A stretch of 64,000 nucleotides of DNA, taken from Saccoglossus kowalevskii (Eukaryota; Hemichordata; Enteropneusta; Harrimaniidae). Every line of letters starts with the position of its first letter. Position 1 is the first letter of the stretch. Shown here piece after piece: positions 35,801-49,900 of the stretch. Both the position numbers and the translations under genes were made by a program. The stretch lies in NCBI RefSeq assembly GCF_000003605.2, contig NW_003153745.1, forward strand, positions 317,677 to 381,676, in the 5' to 3' direction. Below the pieces are notes generated by a model that was not told the DNA's origin, made no database searches, and was given only the letters and a program-made list of their open reading frames with translations.

Positions 35801-35894
35801 AACAACTAGAAAATCTAGTTGTCCCCAATTATGGAAAGAAATTTGGAAATCCAGCAAGATAGAAGACAAACAAACTCAAGTATTCGAGAAAACG

Positions 35895-35919
35895 TTTTTT
35901 TTTTTTTTTTTTTTTTTTT
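35895..35919. repeat. T25 homopolymer
   Basis: Uninterrupted run of 25 T; other long runs are A24 at 55164-55187 and T22 at 63226-63247. Confidence 0.95.
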
Positions 35920-36576
35920 AAACAAGTAAGTCAGCCTCAAGGTAATTTTTCTTTAAAATTGCATCTCAGCATTATGATTCATCACTGATGAGATGTCATC
36001 CATTTTGGATGTTTGGGAGGAGCCAATGCTGGCCAGGATGAGAAATTGGAAAAAAAAGATAAAAATTGACAAAAAAAAAAGGTGAAATTTGTGACAAAAC
36101 ACTTCAGTTCAAGAGAGTGTTACTATTCTGAGGTCTTGAATACCATCCTGCTATATTTGCCAATGTTTTTAAACAAATGATAAATATATTGTCATTTAAA
36201 ATGAATACCAATGTTGATTATCTAACGCATGAATGTTTTGGAAATCATTAAATTTTCCTCGCAATAAATGTTTGATTTTGATAACTTTAGGACATTCATG
36301 ACAAATTTCATCAAATAAACACGGAAGAAATGTTCACTTCTACGACATTTGGCTATAGCATAAGTGAAACTGTTTTTAGTAATCAGTGAAACAGCGTGTT
36401 ATGATTGTATGGTATAGTCCAACAACACACCAACATTACTATAAACACTGATAAGCAAAAAATTGTATCCCCAACACAAATAGTATATTGATATTAAAAT
36501 AATGAAATGGGAACGAAACAGGGGATTGCAGAGGAGAAAAACAAATCAACAAGATGTTTTAAAATAACTATTTAAC

Positions 36577-36613
36577 CATTTATTTGTTATTTATTTATTT
36601 ATTCATTTATTTG
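36577..36613. repeat. (TTTA)n microsatellite
   Basis: Imperfect tetranucleotide repeat with one ttca unit; a shorter TAAA tract lies at 1736-1754. Confidence 0.85.
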
Positions 36614-39600
36614 GAATGGAAAATCGATAGCCCAAAGTAAGAGATCACACAAAGAATGAAAACTCTGCTGGTAAAATGGACACAAAAATTTTTTTATTTT
36701 GCACCTGGTACGCATATGCTTTGAATTTACAGTCTGAAAAGAAAGGGACCAGTGGAGGAGTCAGAGCTCAGGTTTGTGTACTAAGATGTCAAGTCTGGTT
36801 CTGCTTTGTGAAAAGCCTGTTTTGCAGTGAATTTTATTGAAAAAAATGTCACCATCCGGTAAATTTATAAATAATCCAAAGCAACATAAGAATACAGTGT
36901 TATGGTGACATGCACGTCTTTAGGAGCTAGCTTCCGTTCAGTACACTAAACAAATGCAAACTTATGACCAAGGGCTTGACATTGGGGGCAGTGCCAATAA
37001 CTTGAGGACTTCGGTAAATAAGATTCAAGTTCGGAAAATAAAAATCGGGTTATCAAAAGTTCTTGTGATGAATTTTGACAGTTGCGACTTCAAGTAGTGA
37101 AGGAGAGCTACCGATAAGTCATGCGTAGTGTTCGCGGCCACTTTGCCATACCAATACACATCAGATTGCAGTGCAAGAGAGGGCCAAGGCTCAACGAGAA
37201 ATACTACAACTTCTTGGACCGCTGACGAATAATACGAACTGACAAAGTTGATCTCTGAGAATCCGAGAACTTGTCAGTCTTGGTTAGGCACTGTTCATCA
37301 AGTAACAAATATTGTCAAAAAAATAAAAGAAGAAAAAAAACTTCTGAGAAACTTAGCATATTGTAGTACCAGTCTCCATAATTAGCCTGGTTTAGTTGTT
37401 GTCTGATATTATTGAAATTTGATGAGGAACGTTATTTTCAAAACATCCAACTACTGGTACAACTCAGTATCAAGTGAGTTTATCAATTCCCTTATTTCAA
37501 ATTTAGCGAAAGTCAAAATGAGTTGAATTTTTTTTAAAATAAATATACAATAAATAAATATTTCTAGGAAAATGGAAACAAAATCAAAATATGGAGTAAA
37601 AGAATGACAGACGCTACATACCTGGGAATTACATAAAAAATACACACAAATATTCTTTGTTTTTGGAAAAAAAGAAATCTGTTGCTTTCACACAGAATTT
37701 TGAGTTATTTTCCGGCTAAGGTGAAGGTGCTAACAAATATTTTTGTTCAAGAAATTCAACTGTTCCTGTTTGGCCACAAGGAAAAAATGATTTATCACAC
37801 TGGTTGGTTCGATACAGCACTTAAGACCGAGAAGTTCAATGGATTTCACTGCTTCAGTGGCAGTGATCAATAACCGCTATTGATTCAGGGGTCCAGCTAC
37901 CTTTACACACTTCCCACCTATTCAGTTTAAATATGTGAAGCTACTTCATCCACAAGTTCCATGGTAGTCTTTTTATTTTCACCTCAGCCACGCAGCTGCA
38001 AACTTTCTACCATCCGACTTTTTAACAGGAGGGAGTTGAATATAAATACAGCACTGTGCAACGTATTGTAAACAAATTTCACATTGATCTAGTGAGTGTT
38101 AACAGCTGGGGGGAGATGATATTGATGCTTTTTTTTTTCTCCTCTTCTTTCAAGGCCCCTAAATGCGCTTATAGTTCTGATAAGCACTGGAAAAATGCGC
38201 ACAGGTATAGAACTGTCATCAGTTCCAGCGTGAGACCTACTTTTATGTCCAATCATATTGTTAATGCCAAAGATCTTATATTTTATGCGTCCCAGCTGAT
38301 GTCAACGGATCAACAACCGACAAAACCAAATAAAAGGTGCGATTCAAATATGATGAATGTTGGCACGTGAAACTAATTCAACATGACAATTGCAACAATC
38401 AAATTAAAAACAAATCTTTAAATTCGTATTGTTTGTGAACTTTTTTCAGCCCACACATAAAACAAGTACTGAACAACCAAAGGGGGAGGGAAGAATAAAT
38501 ACAATTGTAATGACAAAAAATTTACGATAATTCGAGTAAGCCAACCAGCACAAACCACCAACATCAAATAAGTCGCGCTGTCTTTCATTCTCAGCAAAGT
38601 AAACATCTTTGCGAGAGCAGAAGCTCTCGTCCCTTACTCAGTCGATCCTTACTCCAATCTTCAAGTACGAGGGAAAACAAAGAAGTCGTCGGGACAAAAA
38701 AAAAAAAAAAAAAAGTGATTATGTTTGAGACTCCAACCGATGATTAATTTGCACCAGATTTAGCGCTCAAGCTATAATTCCCTTGATCCCGCGATTCACA
38801 CTAATGACCCAAAATCAAATTTACTTTAAAATCGCTATATCGTGTAATCGCATTTCTATATTTCTGTAAGAGGGAGAGTGTCAATATCAAGAAAGCTCCT
38901 TTCTATAATTTCATTCCAGCTTCTTCTCTTTTTACTCCCTAATGCCATTTGAAACATTTCTAGAATTATTTGACAGTTATTGTACAACTCGCCCAGTGAT
39001 GTAACGACGACTTTGAAAGCTGCGCGACTCGTTAAGCAAAAAGTTTTTGCTATCGTAAATTTTCCGGCAAATTTCAACAGCATAATCTATTTTTTACTTT
39101 ATTGCAAATATAATATTGTCAATTAGTGGTCCTGTTTGCAGTTAATCAATATGAAGTTACGGGTACAACCCGTATCGCGCTCGAATAAACGGTTTCCAAT
39201 ATTCAAAGTAATTAAGATGTAAATTACCTTATTTATAAACATGGAGGTTGAGGCGACAAAATACGGTTTGTCTGCCGGTCAAAAGATGTATGTATGGAAT
39301 ATATACTTATAAATACGGATGACAGATAGTTTGCTTTGATATGGCAATAACATTCAGTTTTCTGGTGGTATGAAATAGTTTTCAAATCAAGTCAATATTT
39401 AGTATGCATGTAGTTAAATTTAATTTTTTGTCAGTCGAGTTTTTGTCTGGTAAGTAAGTAATCAATGTTTTACGATCGTCTCACCAAACTCCAAAGAACT
39501 TGTTAACATGTCTTTGCTATGACGATAAAAGTTAAAAAGAATGCAAGTTTTATTTAGAGTGTGTCACTGAATAGAGGAATATTATGCTTGCAACAAAATA

Positions 39601-40106
39601 TCAAAAGTACTTTACTGATGACACATGTCCACAAAAAAATCAACAACATCTAGTTTTGGCTCTCCTAAAGCAGTGGTAGGATACACAATTTCCAGTTCTT
39701 TACTAATAACGGCACAATAACTACACACTCAACAACGGATGAAAACATACATGAGCATACGTGAAACAATAAACAGAACATCGACTGTCATCAGTAGACT
39801 TCGACATCTTTGTAAAGGGTTTAACTTAGTTGTCAATGAGTGGCGAGTAAAGTGAATATAAAAATTGCAGGGTGCAAAAGTCTAGAACACTGGGAGGGGG
39901 AAAAACAGTCACAAATAAATTGTTGTTACTTTTGTTACAACAATTATCATTTTTTTTTTCACTGAGTTGTGTTATCTCATGGAAGAAACATTCAGAAGTT
40001 ATTACATATCTCTTTTGACATATTTAAGCCAACTTGTATTAGAACGACTCATCAAATGTTTGTTGTGATGAAATCAATTGCATTGACAATTTAATTTCTA
40101 TTACAA

Positions 40107-40149
40107 CCCCCCCACCCCCACCCCCACCCACACACACACACACACACAC
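40107..40149 (-). repeat. C-rich tract with G-quadruplex potential, joined to a (CA)n microsatellite
   Basis: Plus strand: C runs of 7, 5, 5 and 3 separated by single A, followed by (CA)n. On the minus strand this is G runs with one-base loops, a strong G4 pattern. That is the sense strand of the minus-strand gene, so if transcribed the RNA could fold as well. Confidence 0.8.
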
Positions 40150-43100
40150 GATATGTGAAGTGAGGAAGACGCAACAAAAATGTTAAGCTTCATTATAGTC
40201 TCCGAAATCACAAAAATTTCACCATCTTTCTGGGTGTCACCTTTTTTTAAAAATAAAGATTGATGCATTTTCTTTCTTTTCACTTTTGTCTCATCTCTTT
40301 GTGGCGGAATGTTTGCACGGGAAGGAAACAAAAAAACACGAGATCAATAATTGGTTTCTTCTAACATGCTTCTGTTTGTGTAAACACACAGAGGCAGTGT
40401 TGCACCAATCAACGCTGAAGCACGTTCAGTGTGTACGACAGGCTTCTTCACAGGCCAAAGGTCACATCACAATTAATCATTTTTTTACTCTTTTTTCTCT
40501 TTTACGTTATCACCCCCTTTAAAAAAAAAAAGACACCCAAAGTTATGGTAACTTTTTTGGGGAATAACAGCCCCCCTAACTCTTTCAGATTAGAGACCAG
40601 TTGATTGATAATTTCAGCGAGAAACGACATTGCTACTAATTTGCCATCTAAAATATTCCGTCTCCTAATCGTTTACAATAAATTTTGTATGGCGTCGCAT
40701 GCACATAGCTCGAGGATATAGTCAGAAATATATATCTAGATAAACATGCAGCGCCACGTCAACGGCAGTATATAATATATGAACATAATATTCAAATTAT
40801 CGTCAACTGGAGGGAAAAAAAGCATGCCCCACCAATCAAGAAACTAACGAAAATGAAATCTGTCTGGGTTTTATTGCATGTGTGTAAATTAAGCAGATTG
40901 GAGCAGAGAAAGCGAGGTAAAAAGGCAATTGTATCTATCCATCCAACAAACTTACGAATAGAATAGAAGAAAAGAATATTCTATCCTTGCATTTCGGCAC
41001 CCAGAGCAGATTTCAGTCGAACTGAAAACTGACAAACTTATTTCGCGAGAAAACGATACTGAGAAACTTGGGGTCAATTTTAATGGCCGTCAGACATAAT
41101 TAGCAAATTGGTAGCAGTGTTATGAATGCACGGAATTAAGTCGCACCAATAGAAAATTAGTTTATCTTTTCAGCAAATACTCATTTTCATTGAGAGACAG
41201 TGGTAAGCTTTTTCGCAATATGATTAAGACTATGTACCAGTACAGAGAAGAAAAAAAATTAGAGCGGTTTAGTCGCAGATCAAAGGATATTGGCGATGAA
41301 AACAGTCAAGCACATTTCTCCTGTCCAGACTCTGACATTCTCTATTTAGCACGGATTTTATATTGAGAGTTTTTAAAAGTGAAACAGTGAAATATTATTA
41401 CATAGGGTACAACATCAAGTTGATTAAAAAACGGTTCAATTACTCATTGTATGATTAAACTGGTGGAGGAAGAAAGGGAGAGGTTTGTTTCAGGTAACTT
41501 ATTTGCAAAGAACGCACCAACCACAAGCAAATGGTGATAATACAAGCATCAAAAACAGCAACTTAATACAAGTTCAAATAGTAAAATTACTTTCATTTTA
41601 GGCATAGAAAATTGACATATTTGGAAGGGGGTGTAATTCTGATGGTTTGTAATGGTGCCAGTTATCACAGTTGGCAGACAGGAAGCATGGTCACTGGGAG
41701 TTGCGCTGCTTTGTCTCTGAATATCTCTCCCCTGCTGGTACAAGGAAAATCCAACAAACAATACCTTGTCTGCAGACATACTGCTTAAGTGTAAATGAAG
41801 AAAGACGGCGATGTCAAGATACGACACTGTGTTATTGAAGACGGAAAAGATGAGAAAGGTGGCCATCAGATGTGTGAAACACAGGATGCGTTTTGTTATT
41901 GTGTGTGACCCCCTTTTGTGTTCACCTGGTCGGTTACTGCTGAAAGAGGCTTTGTTGGGGCACTGGCGCGGTCAGTGAGAGAGAATTTACCGACTCAGAT
42001 CCTGACAGCAATGTCAAGCAAAAACTGATGAAAAATGGTCTTGTTTGGCCTTGTAGGAAAAAGAAGACATTTATCATGTGGTGTTAGAGTAAATAGTTTT
42101 TTTTAGGGAGGGGGGAGGTAAAATACACAGCAAATAATAGAGTCATTTGTGGATTGTCAACATAGATACCAACAGTGATGATAGACATAGTAGCGGTGTA
42201 ACAATACAACACAATAAGCTCTGAACACCGGCCTTGCAACGATCAGACCACTGTGATTTATACATACACTGGTCACGTAAGGGAGAAAAAAAAAAACTGC
42301 GACTCCCCAGTACTCCATCATTCAATACAGCGGCGCCTTTCATCTGCCTTGTGCACTGACCACTCATGTCTATGTCTCGGCAGCGAATTTTGTCTTTCCA
42401 GATATACGACGCCAGTCTTGATTGTCATTTATGAATGAAATTCGTGGCTGACAAGCTTCTCCGATGATTGGTCACCGTTGATAACAACCGTTGCTGGTAT
42501 TGAAAAAAAAAAATACTGAAAAAACAGAAAAAAAAAGAAGAAAGAGGGGGATGGAGGGGGAAATTGCTGGAAAGATTGTGCAATGTACATATTTTGCTAA
42601 AATATGATGTCATATAATTTTGTAATGAGATATCAAAGTGAGCCGTGTACATGCTACAAAAGGCGAAGCTACAAAAACAGCAGGTCATTGGTGAAAATTT
42701 GCGTAATCACCAGTCGGGGGGGGGGGTGCCACACAGGAGAAAAATAAGTTTTTAGTCATGCACTCCATATCAATTTCAGAGGCACAAATGGAGCACATTT
42801 TCAATAATAATCACAAATAGTGATTGGTGTGAAAAAAAAAAATAAAAAATAAAAAATGCCCTGATTGCACATATGCACCAGTAAATGTCTTAAAAAGTGT
42901 TATTGCTATATCACGATAGAGTCAATTTCAATCTTTGCAAGGAAGAAGAGTTGAGGCACTCTGAGATTCACAACAGAGCCGACAATGGAACAAAGCGGTG
43001 TCGAAATTACCGTTAGGTCAGGGCAGGTTGGATACAGAACACTTTTCTCTCCACTGATTAGGCAACTGGAAGTACTGTAACAATGTCTTTTGTATGCTAC

Positions 43101-45639
43101 GTATATGATCAGTATCCCCTATCAATATAGTATTATTGATATTGCATAGCCTGTGTGAATAGAACCAGGAATTCCTCACAAAACTATCGTGATATTAAAC
43201 CCTTTTTCTTCCGCAATAAAAGCTGCAATTCCCACGAGGAATCAAATTTACATACAACGCATACAACTCTATTTTTTCACACTCAGCATAGCACCAAAAA
43301 AAATATCACATACTTAGTAAAAAGATGTTTTCCCCCCATTTATTTTTTTTTTTAAATATAAAGTGTTACAAAGTGCATCTGTTCTTTTGGCGGATTATTT
43401 TAGATTGTTAGAACAGCAAAAATACAAATTTGGCTAGAATCTCTTTTTACATACATCTGAAACTTTCAGTATTATATTTATCCTAATGCATTACCTTTAA
43501 ACTGAACCAATATAAAATGTGCCATTTGATATCTCTAGAATTTTATGAGTGAAAAAAAACCTGAGAAGGGTGTGAGATGAACGGAATAAAATGCACACAC
43601 ACACACGCTATAGAATAGAGAATACCATTAAAGAAAAAATTTAAAAAACGACTCCCAAATTGAAGGAAAATATCAGCATTTAGTTTTGGTATAAATGTAT
43701 CCACGCATCGACAGATCAGAACACACTTTTGATGGACAGGTCATCACTGTCAAAAGCAGTTTCTTCACCAAAACAACACTCTGGTAGAAATCCTGTTTTG
43801 TTCGTCTGTCTGGCTGGTTAGATCGCTTATCGTCTTTCCTTACGCTGGGATTAGAGGCATACAAGCACTTGCGGTAAAAGAGAGTAGCAAGGATTTAGAT
43901 ATCAAACACTGACAAAAAGTGAAAAAAAAAAAAAAAAACATGTCAAGGATAAGAAAAGAAAACGCAAAAAAAAAAACATTTTCAAGATAAAATTTGACCA
44001 TTTTTCAATGAAATACAATTGTGCATTAAAGACTGACAAGCACGTAGCATAATGTAGTTTAAGTCCTGGCACTTGGATATTACAGAATTTGGTCCACATC
44101 AATTATTTCAACAACAAAATTGGGTGATTGTTCGAAATTACTGATAATTCCAAGAATGAGACAGTTGCGTAGAATGTTGTTCCTTACCATTGTATGACTT
44201 AAACAACGAGATAAATAAGGCCACCTTATTGTCTGTTCCCCTAATCTCCTCAATTACTCTAAACACCATTTACAATCCAGCACTATAGTCTTTTTTTTTT
44301 TCTTCTTTCTCTCACCATAACAAGTAATTTCATGCATTTGTCGCGACAGAGTTTGGGTTTCCAGAAAAAATGCTTGCGTTTCATCAACATAAAAATAACA
44401 CAGAATTCAAAAACGCCAGAGGACAATCAATGAAAAAAAAAAAAAAATGTATGATCGTATCATTCTAGAGAGGGGAAAATAAAAGACAGCTATAAAACGG
44501 TGCATTGAATCACGATAGAGTGACTACTTGAGTTTTCAAACATGCAATGCACCCGTCCGTGCTTTAAACTCTCCCTTTTTATTTTTTATTTTATAACACA
44601 GTGACCTGCGTTTTCTGTTAAATCAAAATAAACACTGCCGCAGCAATGCTCGCCACAATTTATACCACGTACATGTATATAGATAGATATTTCCAGCAAA
44701 CACGCTGATCACGCCATTATAAACAGCATGATTATCTCGCACATTCTCTCTCTAGTTTACCAAATCATTCAGACATCTTCCCTCAAATGCAAGCACTGAT
44801 TCTATCGCTACTGACAATTACTATATATATATATATATAATAAAAAAAACGCTGGTGATTTTCTCTATTTTACATCTCGCATCAAAAGCATCGTTATGAG
44901 ACCAACTAATAATGAACCGAGGCAAATATAAAAAAAGTGCAGAATTCACACTCGATGCGTTTTCATATTTAACTCTTTGCAAATTTGTATGAATGAGGAG
45001 CTCCACCAGGCAGAAATTCGGCAGGAGTAGCAAATTCAAAAATTCATGCGGCTTGTTCGTGTCAAATGAAGCACCGTGGTGACAACAATTTCAGTTTCAT
45101 ACATTTATGAAGCACCGTTTATCGCCAAACGTGTCATTATACATCTCCAACAATCTGAAGGAAAAAAAAAACCATGCACAGTGCTACGTTCAAACAAATG
45201 GTGCCCCCCCATGTTGCTATCACACAACTTGCTTTCCCCAGTTGGTAATGCGATAATGCGAACACATTGCGCAACGAGGAGCATTTATCTATTAGTTCAT
45301 CAAACGCTGGCAACTTTCCCAAGTCGAGCATAATAATTTCCAAGAGCCATCAAAATATACATTTCTATTGATAAACCTAGACTATTGAGCCGTTGTGCCA
45401 CACCAAGTTGTAATCGGGAGAAAAGCGTTGATCAATTGGTGAAAGCATTTTCAAATCATGCGATTTGAAAGTTTTCAATAGTACTACTGGGTTAAGCATA
45501 ATATGCAATGTGCTATGTGTCGTAATACTGGTATACAAGAATGTCGAGTGTGTGTGGGAGGGGGGGGGGGTCTAATCATAACTTGTATATAATGTACATA
45601 AAGAAAGGGGAAAAAAATGCACCAAATAAGAACAACTTG

Positions 45640-46045
45640 ATGGCTGTCATTGAACATTCTCGCTTATGAGACGCGTGTTGCTAGGAAGCATCTCGGTTGC
45701 TGTTCAGACATCAGTGACGTTCAAGCAGGGCAAAATTGTCATGGATACCACGTGATCAGTTGAGCGCAGTCAACAGCACACTGCACATCAGCCTTTATCA
45801 ATTACCTCAGCTGTCTTGGTCTATAACAGTACGAGAAATACAAGACATCTTGAATGACTGTAAAGACTCTGGGGCGTACCATACAACGGTTATGTGTGTT
45901 GTAGGGAATAACACCGGGATATGTAACATAATTTTATAACGCTTTAAATATTTGATCACGTCTCGCTGAAGGCAGCGACTGCATTTCCTGAGCAGTTGCC
46001 CTCAGCCAAGTCGGCTATAATTGCCTCTTACAACACGCATTTAAT
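45640..46045. promoter_or_regulatory. candidate conserved non-coding block
   Basis: Complex sequence with cacgtg (E-box, near 45750), gttgctaggaagc (an RFX-like half-site arrangement near 45676) and, in 45960-46040, ctgaaggcagcgactgc and ctcagccaagtcggctataattgcc, a run of balanced sequence without repeats. A 67-codon open frame has no recognisable features. Confidence 0.25.
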
Positions 46046-46937
46046 GGACTTTCGCACCCAACCTCCTCCCTCCTTACTATCCCCTCCCCTCTCTTTGTTG
46101 AGCGACTTAACAAAGACAAATTTCTCAATTGTCAGTCTCAGTCACCCTTTTGTAATTCGCATCATTATTTGAAATTTATGACACAACAGTTTGGTTAAAT
46201 TAATCATGGAGAAACTCAGTCATGGATATCATCTCTGAGCATGTAAAGATTGGTAAATGCAGGCTGACGTTATACTAACACACAGTGGTGGCACACAGGG
46301 GAGATGACACTGATTTAGATGCTTATCGTTCCTGCAAACACTGCATTCATCATCGTGGCCGACTCAAATCAACCAGATTATTATTATTTTATTTTACTTT
46401 TTTTTTTTCACCTCACTCGCTTGCACTCACTCATTCGTTCACTGTCGCTTGTATATATCAAAAATGAGCAATCTGTCCACGGTTCATGGGACAGCGGGCC
46501 AACTGACCAAAAATAAGTATAGGAATTTCAAAGTGATCAAGAATTCCCGTTGAAGAAAAAAAAAAAAAACAGTGAGCAGCGTTGTTCAAGTGGTAGTCAA
46601 GATGAAACTGAGTCAACCCTTCACCGGTCTAAGTGAGTTGGGAAGAGCCCTCACCAATTGCAGTATAAAGACACCCATCAGCCACCAGAGTGTAATAATT
46701 TCTGTAAACTAGACACACAACGTTCAGCGCGCAGGAGAAACACTCAGCTTGAAAATTGTGTTTATTGCCTCAAACCCCTGACAGAAATTAAAACCACGAA
46801 TGGAGGGGGGAAAATAAATAACCATTACTATGGCTGCACTTTCAATTTCACATTTCCTTCATCAGGGATGTGATCAAAATGACAATGTTAGATTAAAAAA
46901 AAAAAAAAACAGAGGTAGAGAGAGAATAACAGAGAAT

Positions 46938-46961
46938 GAGAGAGAGAGAGAGAGAGAGAGG
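46938..46961. repeat. (GA)n microsatellite
   Basis: About 12 GA units in a longer purine-only stretch. Confidence 0.9.
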
Positions 46962-49900
46962 GAGGAAGACTGAAAAAAGTGTGACATCTGTAGACGACTC
47001 ATTCACTCGATGTCACTCAGCACCGGTTGACGTGCTGAATGTGAGTGTCTATTTGCCTTTCCCAAGCATTTCAAACAGCAAGATTCACAAGACAAGTAGT
47101 TAACACCTTAGCAAGGCCTTGTTTTCCCTCCAAAAGACGGAAGAATAGAATCCCCCCAATGTTTTTAGGCAAGTTGTCAGCACAGAATGGCTGCATTGTT
47201 GTTAATATGGTGACCAAGAGTACAATGTTTTCGTGTGTTTTTTTCTTTCTCGATTTATGACTTTATTTTGTATTTTTATAAAAAAAAAACAGAAAAAAAA
47301 GATGGCTGTCAATGGTCACTGACAGCTGTAATTGTCTACATGCAAACACTAGGAATTTTCCATGGTTTGTGTGCAATGTTTGTTCAATTCTCCATCCCAG
47401 CCCATCTATCAATTGGTTAGAAGCTGACAAGCAGCACAGCTGATTTTTTTTTTTCGCCTCTCGATATTTAGTGGTACTGCCAGGGTGTGAATGTTTATTC
47501 TAGCATAATGGCCGCGAGTTTGGACTAACACTGTTGAAATCCCCCTTCATATCTACTTGTGTTGTAATTTGAATCCGATATCTTCTTATGGCCCTCTGTG
47601 TCCCACTGATTTAAACTGACTGACAAATTTCTCAACAAAAGGATACAGAGAGAGAAAAGAAAAAAAAAATGGTGGGGCGGCTGCTGGCAACGCACAATTG
47701 TATGTATGCAAGTATCTATTCGGGTAAAAACTCTCTTCATTATAAACATGGGCTGACCTGATGAAAACAATTCTGAAGTGGGGGCAAAAAATAGAAGCAA
47801 AAAGGCAGTGGTAAGACACAATCTGGGGCAGGTCACCATATACATGACCACACACATACGTATACCAAAAAAAAAAAAACGAATTGGAGCAAATTTTTGT
47901 CTCAGTTTCACAACAAATGTTAAGCTGTCTGGATCAGCACCGCATACTAGCCTTTGATTTGTTTACAATTAGTAGGGGGATGGAGAGGGAAGGTCAGAGT
48001 CAAATGTTATGACTTTGATTGACAGCTTAAGCCTTCACAACTTCCACTTTAGCCACCTACTAAGTACAATCCAGAGAATTTTGTAAACACGTATATAGAG
48101 TATCTATTAACTGTATGGTCTTTTCAATGTTTGGACTTTGAAATTCCGGTTTAAGACGGCTATCTTAAGCAGGCAAACGATGGAAATTGCCTTCTAAGTG
48201 TGACTGAGGCCAGTCTGACGCGCGGCTGCCCTCAAGGCTTCTGGACTTTGGAGTTTTAAGATAAGGCAAGAGAACTTTATTGCTATTATAGTTGGTCTGA
48301 ACCTAACATGCCAGTGCACTAAAAAAAAATAGTAGCCAAACAAGCATGTTTACCTGGGTGACACCGACAAAAAAATAAAACAGCTTTTACAATCTGCTCC
48401 GCTGTTTGTGTTGGTATTAATAAAACAACAAAAAGTACCAACATTTATTGGCCGCCGACATTTATGGCACACATAAGAGGAAGCGAAGGGTTTTATATCT
48501 TAGTGACCAAAGAATGCGGAGAAAGTGTTTTTCAACCGACCACAGACAGCATGACCGGCTCCGACCCAGTCACGTTCTCGAGAGGCGACGAGTGATACTT
48601 TTGAGTATGTCATATTGGCTTCCAGAAAATTGACGTGGTGGATTTCTGTTGAAACGGCACTCTTTATCACCTTGCCATCTACGAACACAGATATCGGTGA
48701 AATAAAATACTATTCCAGTGTGTACACACGACCTCAGTTTTTACTTCTTCATTTATTTAATGTTGTTTACAAACATCAGAGTTATGACCTTGTAAGGTGG
48801 GGCGATAATCAGTATTAAATAGGGGCTGATCTCCTACCAATCCACAAAGTTAAATGCGAAAACAAGAAAATAAAACTGCAAAACAAAGAGCAGCGAAAAT
48901 TTAATTACGGCGATTTGATGTTATGCTCGTAAATCATATATATAGATCAAGGAATGATGCGTGATGGTAAGTTTCATAGTGGTGGAGAGGAAGGAGAGAG
49001 GAAGGCATTTCAAACTTGACTGAGGGCAAATGTGTAGGCACCACAATAACACTCAGATCAAGAGAAAAACAGCAAATATGTCACAATTAACACTGCTATG
49101 AACTTGTTTCTCTTTTGATATCACCGATTTCAATAGCCTCCATCACCTACCATTAAGGTCTCCCTTCTCTATCTTTATTCTAGTTACAACATAATGATAA
49201 AAAAAAAAAAACGGCTAACGTAACAGGAGAAAAAAAATCACTCAGATTTCAAATTTCCGTAGAATGACAAATGAAGTAAAAAAAAAAAAAAGAGAGACAC
49301 TGCATCATTGGTCTTGTCCGGTTCACTCGTGATAGCAGTTTCAACTTATTGTCGCGTGCAATATTGGCTTGTTTGCCGGCGTTGGTGTGTGATGTGATGG
49401 GATAACAGACGAGGGCTCTTCAGTATCATGATTGGCTCTCCCTCCCTCATTGAGAGGACTGTTAAAGGGACCCTTCAGTTGATGTACTGGGGGGCTCACG
49501 ATATTACAAGGAAGACATCAACTCACGATGTCAAGAGTGACTACCTATCTTCAACTCCTCTGTGTATGTGTGCTATTTATTTTTTACAGCAGTAATAAAC
49601 AACATAGGTAGTGAAACTGCTTTGGTTGCAGTAGGCGATTCGAAAATACATCATATGTCATCGTAATCACAACTGTCTTTCTTTCTTAGCTGCTCCATCC
49701 ATTCTATACATACATATACGGATATATATTCGTTTAAATTAGCCTTTAAAATGGCAGAAAGTGTACATAAAGTTATGAGAGGTATTGTCACTGTGAGCTT
49801 GCTCCATTTCACCCCACAAAGATACAACTCCAAATGCCTACAACTTCCATGTGCTGATCTATATTTTCTCTTTCTTTTTTTTAGGAGGGTGCATTTATTT

